A stretch of 11,106 nt of DNA, from NCBI GenBank assembly GCA_016929465.1, contig JAFGIT010000247.1:1-11106 (forward strand), in the 5' to 3' direction. The notes under the pieces were generated by a model, which saw only the letters and a program-made list of their open reading frames with translations, ran no database searches and was not told the DNA's origin. Source of the stretch: Candidatus Coatesiibacteriota bacterium (GTDB lineage: Bacteria; B130-G9). The position numbers were made by a program, and so were the translations under genes. Positions 1 through 8,190 of this stretch are shown one piece after another (the stretch's first letter is position 1; the number at the start of each line of letters is the position of its first letter).

Positions 1-534
1 CACGGTCACCGCCCCGTGATTCGCCATCAAGACCGCATCGCAATCCCTTATGCGCTCCGCAACCGCCTCCGCAAGCTCGTCCGTCGAAGGGACTGCGAAG
101 TCGGTTAGCGGGACCGCGCCCAATGTCATGACGACCTCCGCTAAGACGCACTTATCGAGCGGAATCCCGGCCACAGCGAAGCCGGTGCAGAGGGGTGGAT
201 GCGCGTGATCGACAGCCATAACGTCAGGCCTTGTCTCGTATATCCTGAGGTGCATCTTTATTTCGGACGAAGGCTTGAGTGGGCCCTCCAGTTTCTTGCC
301 GGAGAGCGTCATCTTGACTATCTCATCCTCCCGGATGTAGCCCTTGCTCCTGCCGGTCGGGGTCGCGAGTATAATGTCATCGGCTACGCGGACGCTGATA
401 TTGCCGTCATTCGCCGCCACGAAGCCGCGCTGGTAGGTCCTGCGACCAACCTCGACAATGGCAGCCCTTGCGAGTGACTCCGGAAGAAACCTCCCGGAAT
501 ACTCACCGACAATAGATTCTATCGTGTCCTGCAT
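1..534 (-). CDS. Class II aldolase/adducin family protein, partial (C-terminus beyond the window)
   Basis: The 178 visible codons form the core of a zinc-dependent class II aldolase fold (FucA/AraD/adducin superfamily). These enzymes usually cleave or epimerise sugar phosphates such as fuculose-1-phosphate or ribulose-5-phosphate in the cytoplasm. Visible motifs are GNIS (residues 44-47), the phosphate-loop-like TPTGRSKG (58-65), SSE with catalytic-type Glu91, DHAHPP with zinc-ligand-type His110 and His112, and NHGA with the third ligand His173. The ATG at 534 follows an AGAGG SD about five bases upstream, and the frame stays open to base 1. The stop and last part of the protein lie off the left edge. 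The exact substrate cannot be read from the sequence; related members include fuculose-phosphate, methylthioribulose-phosphate and other sugar-phosphate aldolases. It has its own promoter, so it is probably separate from the glycosyltransferase gene upstream. Confidence 0.93.
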   Translation of the reverse strand, partial: MQDTIESIVGEYSGRFLPESLARAAIVEVGRRTYQRGFVAANDGNISVRVADDIILATPTGRSKGYIREDEIVKMTLSGKKLEGPLKPSSEIKMHLRIYETRPDVMAVDHAHPPLCTGFAVAGIPLDKCVLAEVVMTLGAVPLTDFAVPSTDELAEAVAERIRDCDAVLMANHGAVTV

Positions 535-556
535 GTTATCCTCTCTGGTCTGAATG

Positions 557-572
557 AATCCCGTCTGGGATT
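557..572. promoter_or_regulatory. Perfect inverted repeat in the aldolase leader (operator or 5' mRNA hairpin)
   Basis: AATCCC and GGGATT are perfectly complementary across a 4-nt spacer (GTCT on plus). The repeat lies between the predicted transcription start (about 574) and the SD of the aldolase gene. This position suits a repressor operator or a hairpin at the 5' end of the mRNA. No regulator gene is visible nearby, so the role is inferred from position only. Confidence 0.4.
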
Positions 573-580
573 GTTAGGGG

Positions 581-610
581 AATCTACATACGAAGCCGCG
601 CCACTGTCAA
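581..610 (-). promoter_or_regulatory. Candidate sigma70-type promoter for the aldolase gene
   Basis: On the minus strand a perfect -35 box TTGACA (605-610) is followed after 18 bp by TAGATT (581-586), a 4/6 match to the -10 consensus. Transcription would start near 574, giving a leader of about 40 nt that contains the SD and the inverted repeat at 557-572. The position relative to the gene supports the call; the -10 box is only moderate. Confidence 0.5.
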
Positions 611-626
611 GGAAGGGGAGCAAGGT

Positions 627-691
627 CAGTTGACAGTAGGCAGTTAGCGGATGACAGCCAACTTTGAACCTTGAACCTTGAACTCTGAACC
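627..691. repeat. Degenerate heptamer tandem repeat (TTGAACC)n in the 535-797 gap
   Basis: Four contiguous 7-base units lie at 664-691: TTGAACC, TTGAACC, TTGAACT, CTGAACC. To the left, 627-657 holds further short repeated words (CAGTTGACAG, GGCAGTTAG, GGATGACAG). The rest of the 263-bp gap between the glycosyltransferase stop and the aldolase promoter shows no open frame or RNA gene that I can support. Confidence 0.6.
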
Positions 692-797
692 AAGATTCGG
701 ATTGATGGTGGCGTCGGATTGGCTTTCCAGCCTGTCAATTGATCAGAAATTCGTCCACGAGAATGCACAGGAAGAATCACGAAGGGCTATGGGCGTG

Positions 798-2954
798 CTA
801 CTTCTCCGCCAAGTCGTCCACGTCGCGGCTGTCGATGAAGCCGAGCTCCAAAGCGACCGCGGCGCGATAGAATCTCACGGCACGCCGCGTCTCGTCCTTT
901 TTCGCGAGCGAGAAGAGGTGCCTTATGAGCGCGGCCGCGAGCCGGGCCAATTCGAGCCCGAGGATCAGCGCCCTGTGAGTGAATAGCGCGAATCTCCCGT
1001 AGTGCTTGCGGATGAAGATGTGCTTCGAGGCAAGGTACTTCAGGACGGTGAAATCGCCCCATCTCTGCTCGCAGGACCTTCCCCCGAAGTGGACCACCTC
1101 CGCGTCGTGCACGAAGAAGACCTTGTAGCCCGCTTTCTTGGTCCGGTAGCAGAGGTCTGTGTCCTCATGGAACATGAAGTAGCCCTCGTCGAATGGCCCG
1201 ATCTCCTCCAGAACCGTTCTCCTGAGCATCAGGCAAGCCCCGACCAGCCAATCGACCTCGCGCGTTTCATTGTGGTCCCAATCCTCATAGACAAGTTTCG
1301 AGCGTATGCGCTGCGAGAAGATCGGTTTGAACATCAAGTGGGACATCATAAGGTTCAGATTGGTCAGAAAATTCCTTGCTGAGGGCTGAAGCGATCCATC
1401 CTCGTTCAGGAGTTTCGGCCCGACGAGACCAATTTTGTCGTCTGATTCCAGCGCGTCGATCATCGCCTGCAGAGCACCTTCGTGGATGATCGTGTCGGGA
1501 TTCAGAAAGCATATATATCTCCCGAGCGCGCGTCTCGCGGCGACGTTATTCGCGACCGCGAAGCCGGCGTTGCGTAGGTTCTTTATGACTTTAACGTCCG
1601 GGAAGCCCTCGGCGAGTGCGTCAACGCTCCCGTCGTGGGAATTGTTATCGACCACGATTATCTCATGGCGTATCGATTTCGCCGTCTCCCTGATCGATTC
1701 GATGCAGCTGATCAGGAGCTCTTTGACGTTCCAGTTGACGATTATTATCGACACCAGCGGCCGTTCTTCGGCCACCCGATTCAGGTATGAATCCTCGAAA
1801 TAGACCTGCATGGCCGGTTTTTTGGTCGCGTAAAGTTCCTCGTAGATGCTCAGCGTGTGAGATGCCGTCTTCTCCCACGAAAAGAGCGACGCGCGTGCGA
1901 GTCCATCTCTTCTCATGCGGTCTCTCAACTTCTTGTCGGTCAGAACTCCGAACATCGCCTCGGCGAGCTCATCAATCGAATACGGATTAATCATGATCGC
2001 CGCGTCGCCGACTATCTCCGGCAGAGAGGACGAGCTCGAAGTGATTACTGGCGCGCCACAAGCCATCGCCTCGAGAGCCGGAAGTCCGAAGCCCTCGTAA
2101 AGCGATGGGAACACGAAGAGGTCCGCACCGCTATAGAGCCGAGGCAGGTCCTCGTCCTTGACGTAGCTCGTGAAGATTATCGAATCCTCCAGGCCGAGCT
2201 CCCTGATCGTGGTGAAAACGTCGCCATAAAGCCATCCGAACATCCCGCAGACAACGAGCTTATGCTCGAGCTTCATCTCGGTCTTCAGAAGGTGATATGC
2301 ACTCAAGAGGCGCGGCAGGTTCTTTCTGGGTTCGATAGTGTTGACGCAGAGAATGTAGGGGCCGTCGATGCCAAATTTCTCCCTTGCGGCGGCGATCTCC
2401 GCCGGATCGGTCACCGGCTTCAGGTACTCGTTCGTTGCCGAATAGACGACCCTGACCTTGCTCTCGGGGACCTTCAGGATTCGTATCAGGTCTTCCTTGG
2501 TGTGAAATGACAGGGCGATGATCAGATCAGCCTTCTGAACGCCGATTTTCGTCATCTGCCTCATATACCAGAAGTACTTCTTGCTGTTCGTCTGAGGGAA
2601 GGTATAGACGACCAGGTCGTGAACGGTTACGACCGACTTGTATCCTCCGGAGACAATCGGGAGGAAGTATCCGGGGTCATGGAAGACGTCGGTCCCGTCG
2701 GATCTCAGCCTATGCGGAAGATAGAAGTTGCGCCAGAAGTCCCCCACCAGATGGTTTTCGATAGTGATCGGAGTGACATATTTCGAGAAGTTGGGGTTCT
2801 TGAAGTCGATCTTATTCGTCTTCAGTGGGTTGTGGAAGATGGTGTATTGGTTCCTGGTGTCTATCTTCTCCATGGCACGCAGGAGATTGAAGGTATAGAC
2901 CCCCATCCCGGCATGGCGGTCGCTGATGCGTCTAGCGTCGATGGCGATGTGCAT
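798..2954 (-). CDS. Two-domain glycosyltransferase: GT4-type N-terminal domain fused to GT2-type C-terminal domain
   Basis: This 718-residue protein joins two complete glycosyltransferases. Residues 1 to about 375 are GT4 (GT-B fold): a first strand [10 protein letters not shown], the donor-site EPRKN (208-212), and the E-x7-E pair Glu287/Glu295 in [11 protein letters not shown]. After a linker of about 20 residues, positions 400-640 are a GT2 (GT-A) domain of the WbbL/rhamnosyltransferase kind, with VSIIIVNWN (401-409), [13 protein letters not shown] (485-488) and [10 protein letters not shown] (595-604). A hydrophobic helix at about 655-682 may associate with the membrane. The likely role is adding two sugars to a lipid-linked surface glycan; donors and acceptor are unknown. 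The ATG at 2954 begins exactly at the first strand of the fold, although I see no SD. It starts 31 bp after the S41 protease stop, so the two are probably cotranscribed. The frame is continuous across the junction, so this is a real fusion in this sequence. Confidence 0.95.
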   Translation of the reverse strand: MHIAIDARRISDRHAGMGVYTFNLLRAMEKIDTRNQYTIFHNPLKTNKIDFKNPNFSKYVTPITIENHLVGDFWRNFYLPHRLRSDGTDVFHDPGYFLPIVSGGYKSVVTVHDLVVYTFPQTNSKKYFWYMRQMTKIGVQKADLIIALSFHTKEDLIRILKVPESKVRVVYSATNEYLKPVTDPAEIAAAREKFGIDGPYILCVNTIEPRKNLPRLLSAYHLLKTEMKLEHKLVVCGMFGWLYGDVFTTIRELGLEDSIIFTSYVKDEDLPRLYSGADLFVFPSLYEGFGLPALEAMACGAPVITSSSSSLPEIVGDAAIMINPYSIDELAEAMFGVLTDKKLRDRMRRDGLARASLFSWEKTASHTLSIYEELYATKKPAMQVYFEDSYLNRVAEERPLVSIIIVNWNVKELLISCIESIRETAKSIRHEIIVVDNNSHDGSVDALAEGFPDVKVIKNLRNAGFAVANNVAARRALGRYICFLNPDTIIHEGALQAMIDALESDDKIGLVGPKLLNEDGSLQPSARNFLTNLNLMMSHLMFKPIFSQRIRSKLVYEDWDHNETREVDWLVGACLMLRRTVLEEIGPFDEGYFMFHEDTDLCYRTKKAGYKVFFVHDAEVVHFGGRSCEQRWGDFTVLKYLASKHIFIRKHYGRFALFTHRALILGLELARLAAALIRHLFSLAKKDETRRAVRFYRAAVALELGFIDSRDVDDLAEK

Positions 2955-2985
2955 TATGTTGAGCTGAAATCGAGAATGGCTTTGC

Positions 2986-4605
2986 TCAGGCCGCCATATC
3001 GAAGGAGCCTTGGTTCGAGGCGGAGCCTTCTATTGGCTGTGAGTTTTGGTCCTGCAGCTCTTTCAGAAGGGGTATATAGACGTCATCGAGCATCTTCCTT
3101 GCCTCCGGCATCAGCTCTATCGCCTTCTGAATTGGCTCATCGACCGCCGAGAAAGCTATCGCCGCCTCCTTATTGCCCCAGAGTGAGCGGACGATCCGCC
3201 ATCTGATGTAGGTCTTGACGAATTCTGGATGATCGCCCATGAGCTCGTCTTTATTGACCACGACGTCGTTGTTCGCGGCAAAAGCGATGAATTCCGAGAC
3301 CACCTCGTCGGTAATCTCGAAGTCTTTCTCGAGGTCTCTGTGTTGGGCCGCATAATGAAGGCCGAACAAGGTGAAGATGTTCTTTCTTATAAGGGTCTCG
3401 AAGTCCTTGTTGAGCGTGGTGCCCTCGACAACGACGTCGGGATGGATGCCGCCGCCGCCCGTCAGTTCACGCCCTGCTCGAGAATGATATACGGGCGGGG
3501 CCTTTTCATTCCCGTCTGTCTCATTGCCGAGATACACACTCGAGCCATATTCAGAGTATGGCTTTTGTATGCACCTTCCGGAAGGTGTGTAATATCTCGC
3601 AGTGGTTAGAACCAGTGTCCAGTTTTCGGGAAGCTGGATGACGCTCTGAACGAGTCCCTTGCCGAAGCTCGTTGTCCCTATTACGAGGCCCCTGTCGTTA
3701 TCCTGTACTGCCCCGGAGACGATTTCGGAGCCGGATGCGGTCCCGTCGTCGATGAGGATAATGAGCGGCACCCTTGGGAGCTTGGTTCTCTTCGATGCGA
3801 ATACCGCCTGGTTTGACTCAGCGGTCCTGCCCTTCGTCGAGACGATCTGCAGCCCGGATTCGAGGAACATGTCACTCACGGCGATCGCCTGCGTCAGGAG
3901 GCCGCCGCCGTTGTAGCGAAGGTCGAGCACGAGCTCCTGCATGCCATCGTTCTTCAAGTCGTGGATGGCAGTGTTCATCTCGCTCGCGGTTGTCTCTGCG
4001 AACCTGGTCAGCCTCAGGTAGCCGATCGTATCATTGAGCATGAAGTAGTAAGGGACACTCGTGGTGGGGATCTTGTCGCGCTTCAAGGTGAAGGTCATGT
4101 GCTCCGACACGCCCTCTCTCTGGACAGTGATTACGACTTTGGTTCCCTTAGGGCCTTTGAGCTTCCTTATCACATCGACCGTTGTGATGCCCCTCGCGTC
4201 CTCGCCGTCTATCTCGACAATCCTGTCGCCGGCGAGCAGGCCGACTTTTGATGCGGGGGTGTCCTCGATCGGAGAGATGACGGTCAGGATTCCATTTATT
4301 ATGTCGAATTGGATGCCTATTCCATAGAAGCTCCCCTTCTGGTCCTCTCTCATTTGCTTGCTCAGGAGTTCATTCAGCAGATGGGAGTGAGGATCGAGGG
4401 TCCTCAGCATTCCTTGTATGGAACTCATGATAAGATCGGAGGGGTCCTGCTTCTCGACATAACGATGCTGAACGATGGTCAGCACCTCGTTATATACGAA
4501 GAGATTCCTGAAGTGCGTCGTCAGGTTCGAGCCTATTCCGATTCCGACAATCGCGAATAGCGCGACCAAAACGACAGTCAACACCCACCGAAACGTCTGT
4601 CTCAC
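2986..4605 (-). CDS. S41 family C-terminal processing peptidase with PDZ domain (CtpA/Prc type)
   Basis: This 539-residue serine protease is exported and membrane-anchored. Residues 8-28 form an N-terminal membrane segment. A PDZ domain spans about 95-170 (YGIGIQF, GLLAGDRIVEIDG). The S41 catalytic domain carries LDLRYNGGG (227-235), the nucleophile Ser291 in GTASGSE, and the base Lys316 and Gln320 in SFGKGLVQ. The Ser-Lys spacing of 25 is as known for the D1-processing protease. All catalytic residues are present, so it should be active. Members recognise protein C-termini through the PDZ and trim or degrade envelope proteins. The C-terminal extension (about 400-539) is mostly helical and of a type often seen in longer bacterial S41 proteases. 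The start is GTG at 4605, with AGAGAGG about 10 bases upstream. It lies 58 bp downstream of the MEMO-AMMECR1 gene and 31 bp upstream of the glycosyltransferase, consistent with one operon. Confidence 0.96.
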   Translation of the reverse strand: MRQTFRWVLTVVLVALFAIVGIGIGSNLTTHFRNLFVYNEVLTIVQHRYVEKQDPSDLIMSSIQGMLRTLDPHSHLLNELLSKQMREDQKGSFYGIGIQFDIINGILTVISPIEDTPASKVGLLAGDRIVEIDGEDARGITTVDVIRKLKGPKGTKVVITVQREGVSEHMTFTLKRDKIPTTSVPYYFMLNDTIGYLRLTRFAETTASEMNTAIHDLKNDGMQELVLDLRYNGGGLLTQAIAVSDMFLESGLQIVSTKGRTAESNQAVFASKRTKLPRVPLIILIDDGTASGSEIVSGAVQDNDRGLVIGTTSFGKGLVQSVIQLPENWTLVLTTARYYTPSGRCIQKPYSEYGSSVYLGNETDGNEKAPPVYHSRAGRELTGGGGIHPDVVVEGTTLNKDFETLIRKNIFTLFGLHYAAQHRDLEKDFEITDEVVSEFIAFAANNDVVVNKDELMGDHPEFVKTYIRWRIVRSLWGNKEAAIAFSAVDEPIQKAIELMPEARKMLDDVYIPLLKELQDQNSQPIEGSASNQGSFDMAA

Positions 4606-4663
4606 GATCTCATAACCTCTCTATATGGGGCATGGAATACTACGCCCGTGATAATTGTCTCGC

Positions 4664-6265
4664 TCAGTCCTTCTCGCCAAATACCTGTGCCGAGAAGACG
4701 TATATTATGGCTCCCTTTTTGTAGGCATCCCTCGGCAGGCCGGCCTTTCGGCAAGTCTGCTCCAGGAATGTTGTCTTATTCCAGTGGTTTTCGGTTGCCA
4801 CCTGCGGAAGTAAAACACCCCTGTAGGGGCCTTGTTCAATCTCGAGGCCATGGACACCTACTTCAATCTCATCGATGCTGTCAATTCTCGAGAGGTCTGA
4901 TAATACAGAAATCTCGAGCTCCATGTCATCTGTCTCGGAAATGCTCATGGGTGAAAACCTGGGGTCCTGTGTCGATGCGGCGACCGCCATCTGCTGAATG
5001 ATGCGATAGAGAGGCTCCGACACAGGTGAAAATCGACCTATACAGCCCCTCAGATCCCCTTTCCGCTTGATTGTTACGAACGCCCCGCGTTTCATATTGA
5101 GCCTATCCGAATCGACCTCGATCTTCGGCACGCGGTGATTTCTCACGTATTCGACAATTGTATCCCTCGCGATGGCAAGCAACTGCTGCTTCTCGCTTTC
5201 GGTTAGCTTCTCGTCCATTTCGGCGCTCCTATCTATTGTTTTGACCGTGCCCGACGGGATTGAAACTGCAAGGCTGCAGTAGCCGACGACCGCACCCATG
5301 CTTCCGGCCGTATCGCCGGAATTCGCGTATTTGAGCCCAACCATATTCTTCGCGCCGAGTGCTCTTGCGGCTTTTGCGAATGCCAGCACGCCTGCCCCGC
5401 CGCAGAGCTCGACCTGCTTGCTTTTCAGGCCCATCTCCAGTTTATCGACATCGAGCGCTTTCAGTGTCTCATAAGATGCCTCGTCGATGCCACACGCCTT
5501 GTTATATGGCCGGTAATGCGACATATCCGTGCTCGCAATGACGATGACATCGCTGTGCTCTTTCAGGATTTTGCTGACGACCCAGCTCAGCTTGTCGGCA
5601 TAGGAGATGTCATTCAAGAGGACCGGGACTATCTTGACCTCATTCCCCAGAGTGCGCTGAAGAAAGGGCAATTGCGATTCGAGCGAGTGCTCCTGGGCAT
5701 GTGCTTCGGGAACGTATCGGAATGACCTGTCATAGCCGACGATTTCACCCGCTATCTCCTTATCCACGAAAAGGTCGCCAAGCGGGGTGCGATAGTCCTG
5801 CACGTTGTTGACCGAGACTCCGCTCAGTGGATACCGATGGGAGGGTCCAATGAGAATGGCCGTTTTGACCTTCTGCTGCTTTTCCTTCAGGAGTCTGTAC
5901 CCATAGGCTGCGACTGGTCCTGAATAAACGAATCCCGCATGGGGAGAGATGATTCCAATTATGCGCCACTCGACCGCAGGCAATCCGGGGACCTTCGCCA
6001 GATAGCCATCGACCTCCTCGGCCAGCTCTTTCTTGCCGGAGGGGTACCATTGCCCGGACACCGCCGGCGAGCGGATTTCTCTCTCTTCGCCCCTTTGTTC
6101 ACTTGCCAAAGCTTGATCAGTGCCGCTCTCCTCAGCCGCCGCGACACAGCTGGCGACGGAAGCGATAAGAAGCAGAAGCACCGCTGAACAGGTCCCCCAG
6201 CTGAATCGGATGACCTGTCTCATTCCGAATTTCTCTACGACGCGAAATAGGCTTATAAAAGCCAT
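4664..6265 (-). CDS. Exported MEMO-AMMECR1 fusion protein (AmmeMemoRadiSam system B+A)
   Basis: The 533-residue protein fuses a MEMO domain (about 65-335; AmmeMemoRadiSam protein B) to an AMMECR1 domain (about 353-533; protein A). Numbering is from the ATG at 6265. The MEMO part shows the metal-site-type residues His109 (SPHAGFVYSG), His143 (GPSH) and Cys288 (CGGAG), plus STDMSHY (245-251); human MEMO1 binds iron with the equivalent His/His/Cys. The AMMECR1 part has the signature LRGCIG (405-410). The N-terminus has basic residues, a hydrophobic core (about 26-37) and VASC ending at Cys40. This fits a lipobox, or a signal peptidase I site just after it, so the protein appears exported. I chose the ATG at 6265 because AGAGGGGG lies seven bases upstream; GTG 6286 and ATG 6283 in frame lack a good SD. 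The biochemical role of this system is unresolved. The third partner, the AmrS-type radical SAM protein, is not next to it. It probably heads an operon with the S41 protease. Confidence 0.95.
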   Translation of the reverse strand: MAFISLFRVVEKFGMRQVIRFSWGTCSAVLLLLIASVASCVAAAEESGTDQALASEQRGEEREIRSPAVSGQWYPSGKKELAEEVDGYLAKVPGLPAVEWRIIGIISPHAGFVYSGPVAAYGYRLLKEKQQKVKTAILIGPSHRYPLSGVSVNNVQDYRTPLGDLFVDKEIAGEIVGYDRSFRYVPEAHAQEHSLESQLPFLQRTLGNEVKIVPVLLNDISYADKLSWVVSKILKEHSDVIVIASTDMSHYRPYNKACGIDEASYETLKALDVDKLEMGLKSKQVELCGGAGVLAFAKAARALGAKNMVGLKYANSGDTAGSMGAVVGYCSLAVSIPSGTVKTIDRSAEMDEKLTESEKQQLLAIARDTIVEYVRNHRVPKIEVDSDRLNMKRGAFVTIKRKGDLRGCIGRFSPVSEPLYRIIQQMAVAASTQDPRFSPMSISETDDMELEISVLSDLSRIDSIDEIEVGVHGLEIEQGPYRGVLLPQVATENHWNKTTFLEQTCRKAGLPRDAYKKGAIIYVFSAQVFGEKD

Positions 6266-6380
6266 CCAGATTCCCCCTCTCATCACATATCAACCGTATT
6301 AATCCCCTTCAGCCCCGGTGGTGATCTCCTTGAAGCCGGAGTTGTCCTGAAAAGGCACATCGACTATCATAGGTGATGTG

Positions 6381-7331
6381 GTGAAAAACGCAAAGCTTCT
6401 CCTTATTGTCGGTGCCCTGGTGGTCGTGTCTGCTGTCGCACACTCCCAGAACGTCACCGTGATGCCAGGCCAGTCGCATCAGACTGCGCATTTCTTGATC
6501 CACTATCCCAGGCCTCTCGAGGGACTCGCCCGGTCAATCGCTGGCACTCTGGAGATCGCATTTCTCACCACATGCAACCAGATGGGCACTCGGCCGTTCG
6601 GCGACAACGTCATCTATATCTGCGATTCCGACAGCGACTTCCGGCAATTTCACCCGTCCGTCGGCGATAGTTGGATCACCGGATTCGCAATACCCATGAA
6701 GCGGAAGATCGTCGTGCGGTCGCCGTCTCTCGCGAAGACGACGAGAGAGCAATTCATCAAGACACTCAGGCACGAGATATCACACCTGGTTCTACACCAT
6801 GCCGTTGGGAAGAACGTCCGACTTCTGCCTAGGTGGTTCGATGAGGGGATGGCGATGATCAACGCCGGGCAGTGGGAGTGGCTCGACAGTTGGTCACTGT
6901 TTCAGATGGTCATCTTCTCGGATCCGCTTCCGTTCTCAGCAATTCGAGACGCGTTCCCGAGCGGAGCGTCGGAGGCTCGGCTCGCATACGCGCAGAGCTA
7001 CAATTTTTGCCTGTTTTTGCAGACGACTCTGAAAAAGCAGCAATTCGAGGCGCTGGTTGCCGGGATGAGGTCGGGCATTCCGCTCGGGACACAGCTCGAG
7101 AGGCTCTTCGGCGTACCGTTCGCGAAGATCGAGAAGGTTTGGTACGAGCGAGTCAGGGATAGATATGGCGTGTATCCGTTCCTCACAAGCGCTGGTGTAT
7201 TCTGGTTCCTTCTGACGATTCTGATGCTCGTTGCATACGCGCGCAAGCGCCGCGCCGCAAGAGAACGACTCGCGGAGATGGAGGCCGAAGACGAGTTCAT
7301 AGACCATGTCCTCGACGGGAAATATCATTAG
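6381..7331 (+). CDS. Membrane-anchored HEISH metallopeptidase-like protein (peptidase MA-like gluzincin)
   Basis: This 316-residue protein has a signal peptide (about 5-23, cleavage near AHS/QN), an extracytoplasmic domain, and a C-terminal membrane helix (about 267-287) followed by a basic, then acidic, cytoplasmic tail. The zinc motif HEISH gives His131, Glu132 and His135. WFDEG about 20 residues later supplies the probable third ligand Glu155, the gluzincin arrangement. The closest family description I recognise is the bacterial 'peptidase MA-like' group; substrates are generally unknown. The start is uncertain between adjacent GTG codons at 6378 and 6381. AGGTGA at 6371-6376 is too close to the first, so I prefer the second. 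It is transcribed divergently from the MEMO-AMMECR1 gene across about 115 bp, which suggests shared regulation or a shared envelope role, but this is inference. It is the only gene on the plus strand here. Confidence 0.88.
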   Translation: MKNAKLLLIVGALVVVSAVAHSQNVTVMPGQSHQTAHFLIHYPRPLEGLARSIAGTLEIAFLTTCNQMGTRPFGDNVIYICDSDSDFRQFHPSVGDSWITGFAIPMKRKIVVRSPSLAKTTREQFIKTLRHEISHLVLHHAVGKNVRLLPRWFDEGMAMINAGQWEWLDSWSLFQMVIFSDPLPFSAIRDAFPSGASEARLAYAQSYNFCLFLQTTLKKQQFEALVAGMRSGIPLGTQLERLFGVPFAKIEKVWYERVRDRYGVYPFLTSAGVFWFLLTILMLVAYARKRRAARERLAEMEAEDEFIDHVLDGKYH

Positions 7332-7500
7332 GTGAAAGGTGTGGGCCACTCTCCGCAAGCTCCGTCATTCAGATAGCGTCCCTCGGGTTATTGAGGAAAA
7401 GGGCGGGAGGAAAGGGTGGAGGTCCTGCGTGATGTGTAAAGACGAAATGCCTTTTGTCCGACGACCCTCAAAATCCCGACCGCCACGGCAAAGGTCCAGC

Positions 7501-7527
7501 TTCATCCCCCACCTTCAGCCTTCATCC
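7501..7527. repeat. Degenerate heptamer repeat TTCATCC/TTCAGCC
   Basis: In the 201-bp gap between two convergent genes, units TTCATCC (7501-7507), TTCAGCC (7514-7520) and TTCATCC (7521-7527) lie at near-heptamer spacing, with a related CATCACC just after. The rest of the gap (7332-7500) has purine-rich and pyrimidine-rich stretches but no strong terminator hairpin and no supported gene. Confidence 0.45.
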
Positions 7528-7532
7528 CTGCA

Positions 7533-7889
7533 TCACCCCCCCATCAGCTTTGCTCTGAACAGGAAGAAGACCGCACCAAGAATACAGAGACCTGCCCAGA
7601 GATAGTCCAGAGTGACCTTCTCCTTCATATAAAGGACGGAGAAGGGGACGAAAATCGCGAGTGTGATCACCTCCTGCAGTATCTTCAGCTGACCGACCGT
7701 CATTACGCCATGACCGATGCGGTTAGCAGGGACCTGCAGAAGGTACTCGAAGAGCGCTATTCCCCAACTCACGATGGCCGCAATCAGCCAGGGCCGATGG
7801 GCCAGATTACGCAGGTGACCGTACCAGGCGAAGGTCATAAAGACGTTGCTGCAGCATAGAAGAAGCACCGTCAGCAGATATCTGCTCAT
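7533..7889 (-). CDS. DUF486/DMT-superfamily small membrane protein
   Basis: This is a 118-residue integral membrane protein with four predicted helices (about 5-21, 31-50, 69-85 and 95-112). The pattern matches the DUF486 family (DMT_6), with conserved-looking words FMTFAWYGHL, WGIALFEYLLQVPANRIG and QLKILQEVITL. The family belongs to the drug/metabolite transporter superfamily and has the size of a single EmrE-like half unit, so it may dimerise; no substrate is established. The ATG at 7889 has GAGGGA at a good distance upstream and starts just before the first helix. The frame is open 28 codons further upstream, but that extension is not hydrophobic in the family's way and is probably untranslated leader. 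It ends close to the heptamer repeat and is convergent with the HEISH gene. Confidence 0.9.
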   Translation of the reverse strand: MSRYLLTVLLLCCSNVFMTFAWYGHLRNLAHRPWLIAAIVSWGIALFEYLLQVPANRIGHGVMTVGQLKILQEVITLAIFVPFSVLYMKEKVTLDYLWAGLCILGAVFFLFRAKLMGG

Positions 7890-8055
7890 TCCATCCCTCA
7901 CATAGAATATGAAAGAAAATGGCGCGACACTTGCGCCCATCGATGAGATTCTACTCGACCAGAGACAAATCAAATAGTTGCTTGTTCCCGAGCTAAGCCG
8001 TCCAATAGGGGCGTGGCCGATAATAGGGACAGGTGGTGAGGGGAAGAGCGATCTA

Positions 8056-8133
8056 TGGTGCGCCCGAGAGGATTCGAACCTCCGGCACGTGGATTAGGAA
8101 TCCACTGCTCTATCCTATCTGAGCTACGGGCGC
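8056..8133 (-). tRNA. tRNA-Arg (anticodon CCU)
   Basis: All cloverleaf arms can be drawn on the minus strand: acceptor GCGCCCG/CGGGCGC with discriminator A and an encoded CCA, D stem GCTC/GAGC, anticodon stem GTGGA/TCCAC with loop TTCCTAA (anticodon CCT, reads AGG), a 5-nt variable loop GTGCC, and T stem GGAGG/CCTCT around TTCGAAT (one G-T pair). The length is 78 nt including CCA. It lies between the RicT and DUF486 genes on the same strand. I see no clear terminator hairpin downstream. Confidence 0.97.
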
Positions 8134-8160
8134 AATCTCCAGAGAGTGCCTACAACAATT

Positions 8161-8188
8161 ACTATAGCGTCAAATCGGCTCAAAGCAA
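8161..8188 (-). promoter_or_regulatory. Candidate promoter for the tRNA-Arg gene
   Basis: On the minus strand TTGCTT (8183-8188) is followed after 16 bp by TATAGT (8161-8166), a 5/6 match to the -10 consensus. The start would lie near 8154, about 20 nt before the mature tRNA 5' end. The site sits between the RicT stop codon and the tRNA. The -35 match is weak (3/6). Confidence 0.4.
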
Positions 8189-8190
8189 GG

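Noticed and set aside
1857-2510. Plus-strand open frame (217 codons) opposite the GT4 domain
   Set aside because: Shadow of the glycosyltransferase; composition is rich in Arg and Glu as expected from the complement of a GC-biased gene.
6342-6370. Promoter-like TTGTCC-17-TATCAT before the HEISH gene
   Set aside because: The predicted start would fall at about 6377, downstream of the SD at 6371-6376, which would remove it from the mRNA. The -35 match is also poor.
7890-7973. Longer DUF486 start 28 codons upstream of the ATG at 7889
   Set aside because: The extension does not resemble the family N-terminus and contains the SD (GAGGGA) that serves the ATG at 7889.
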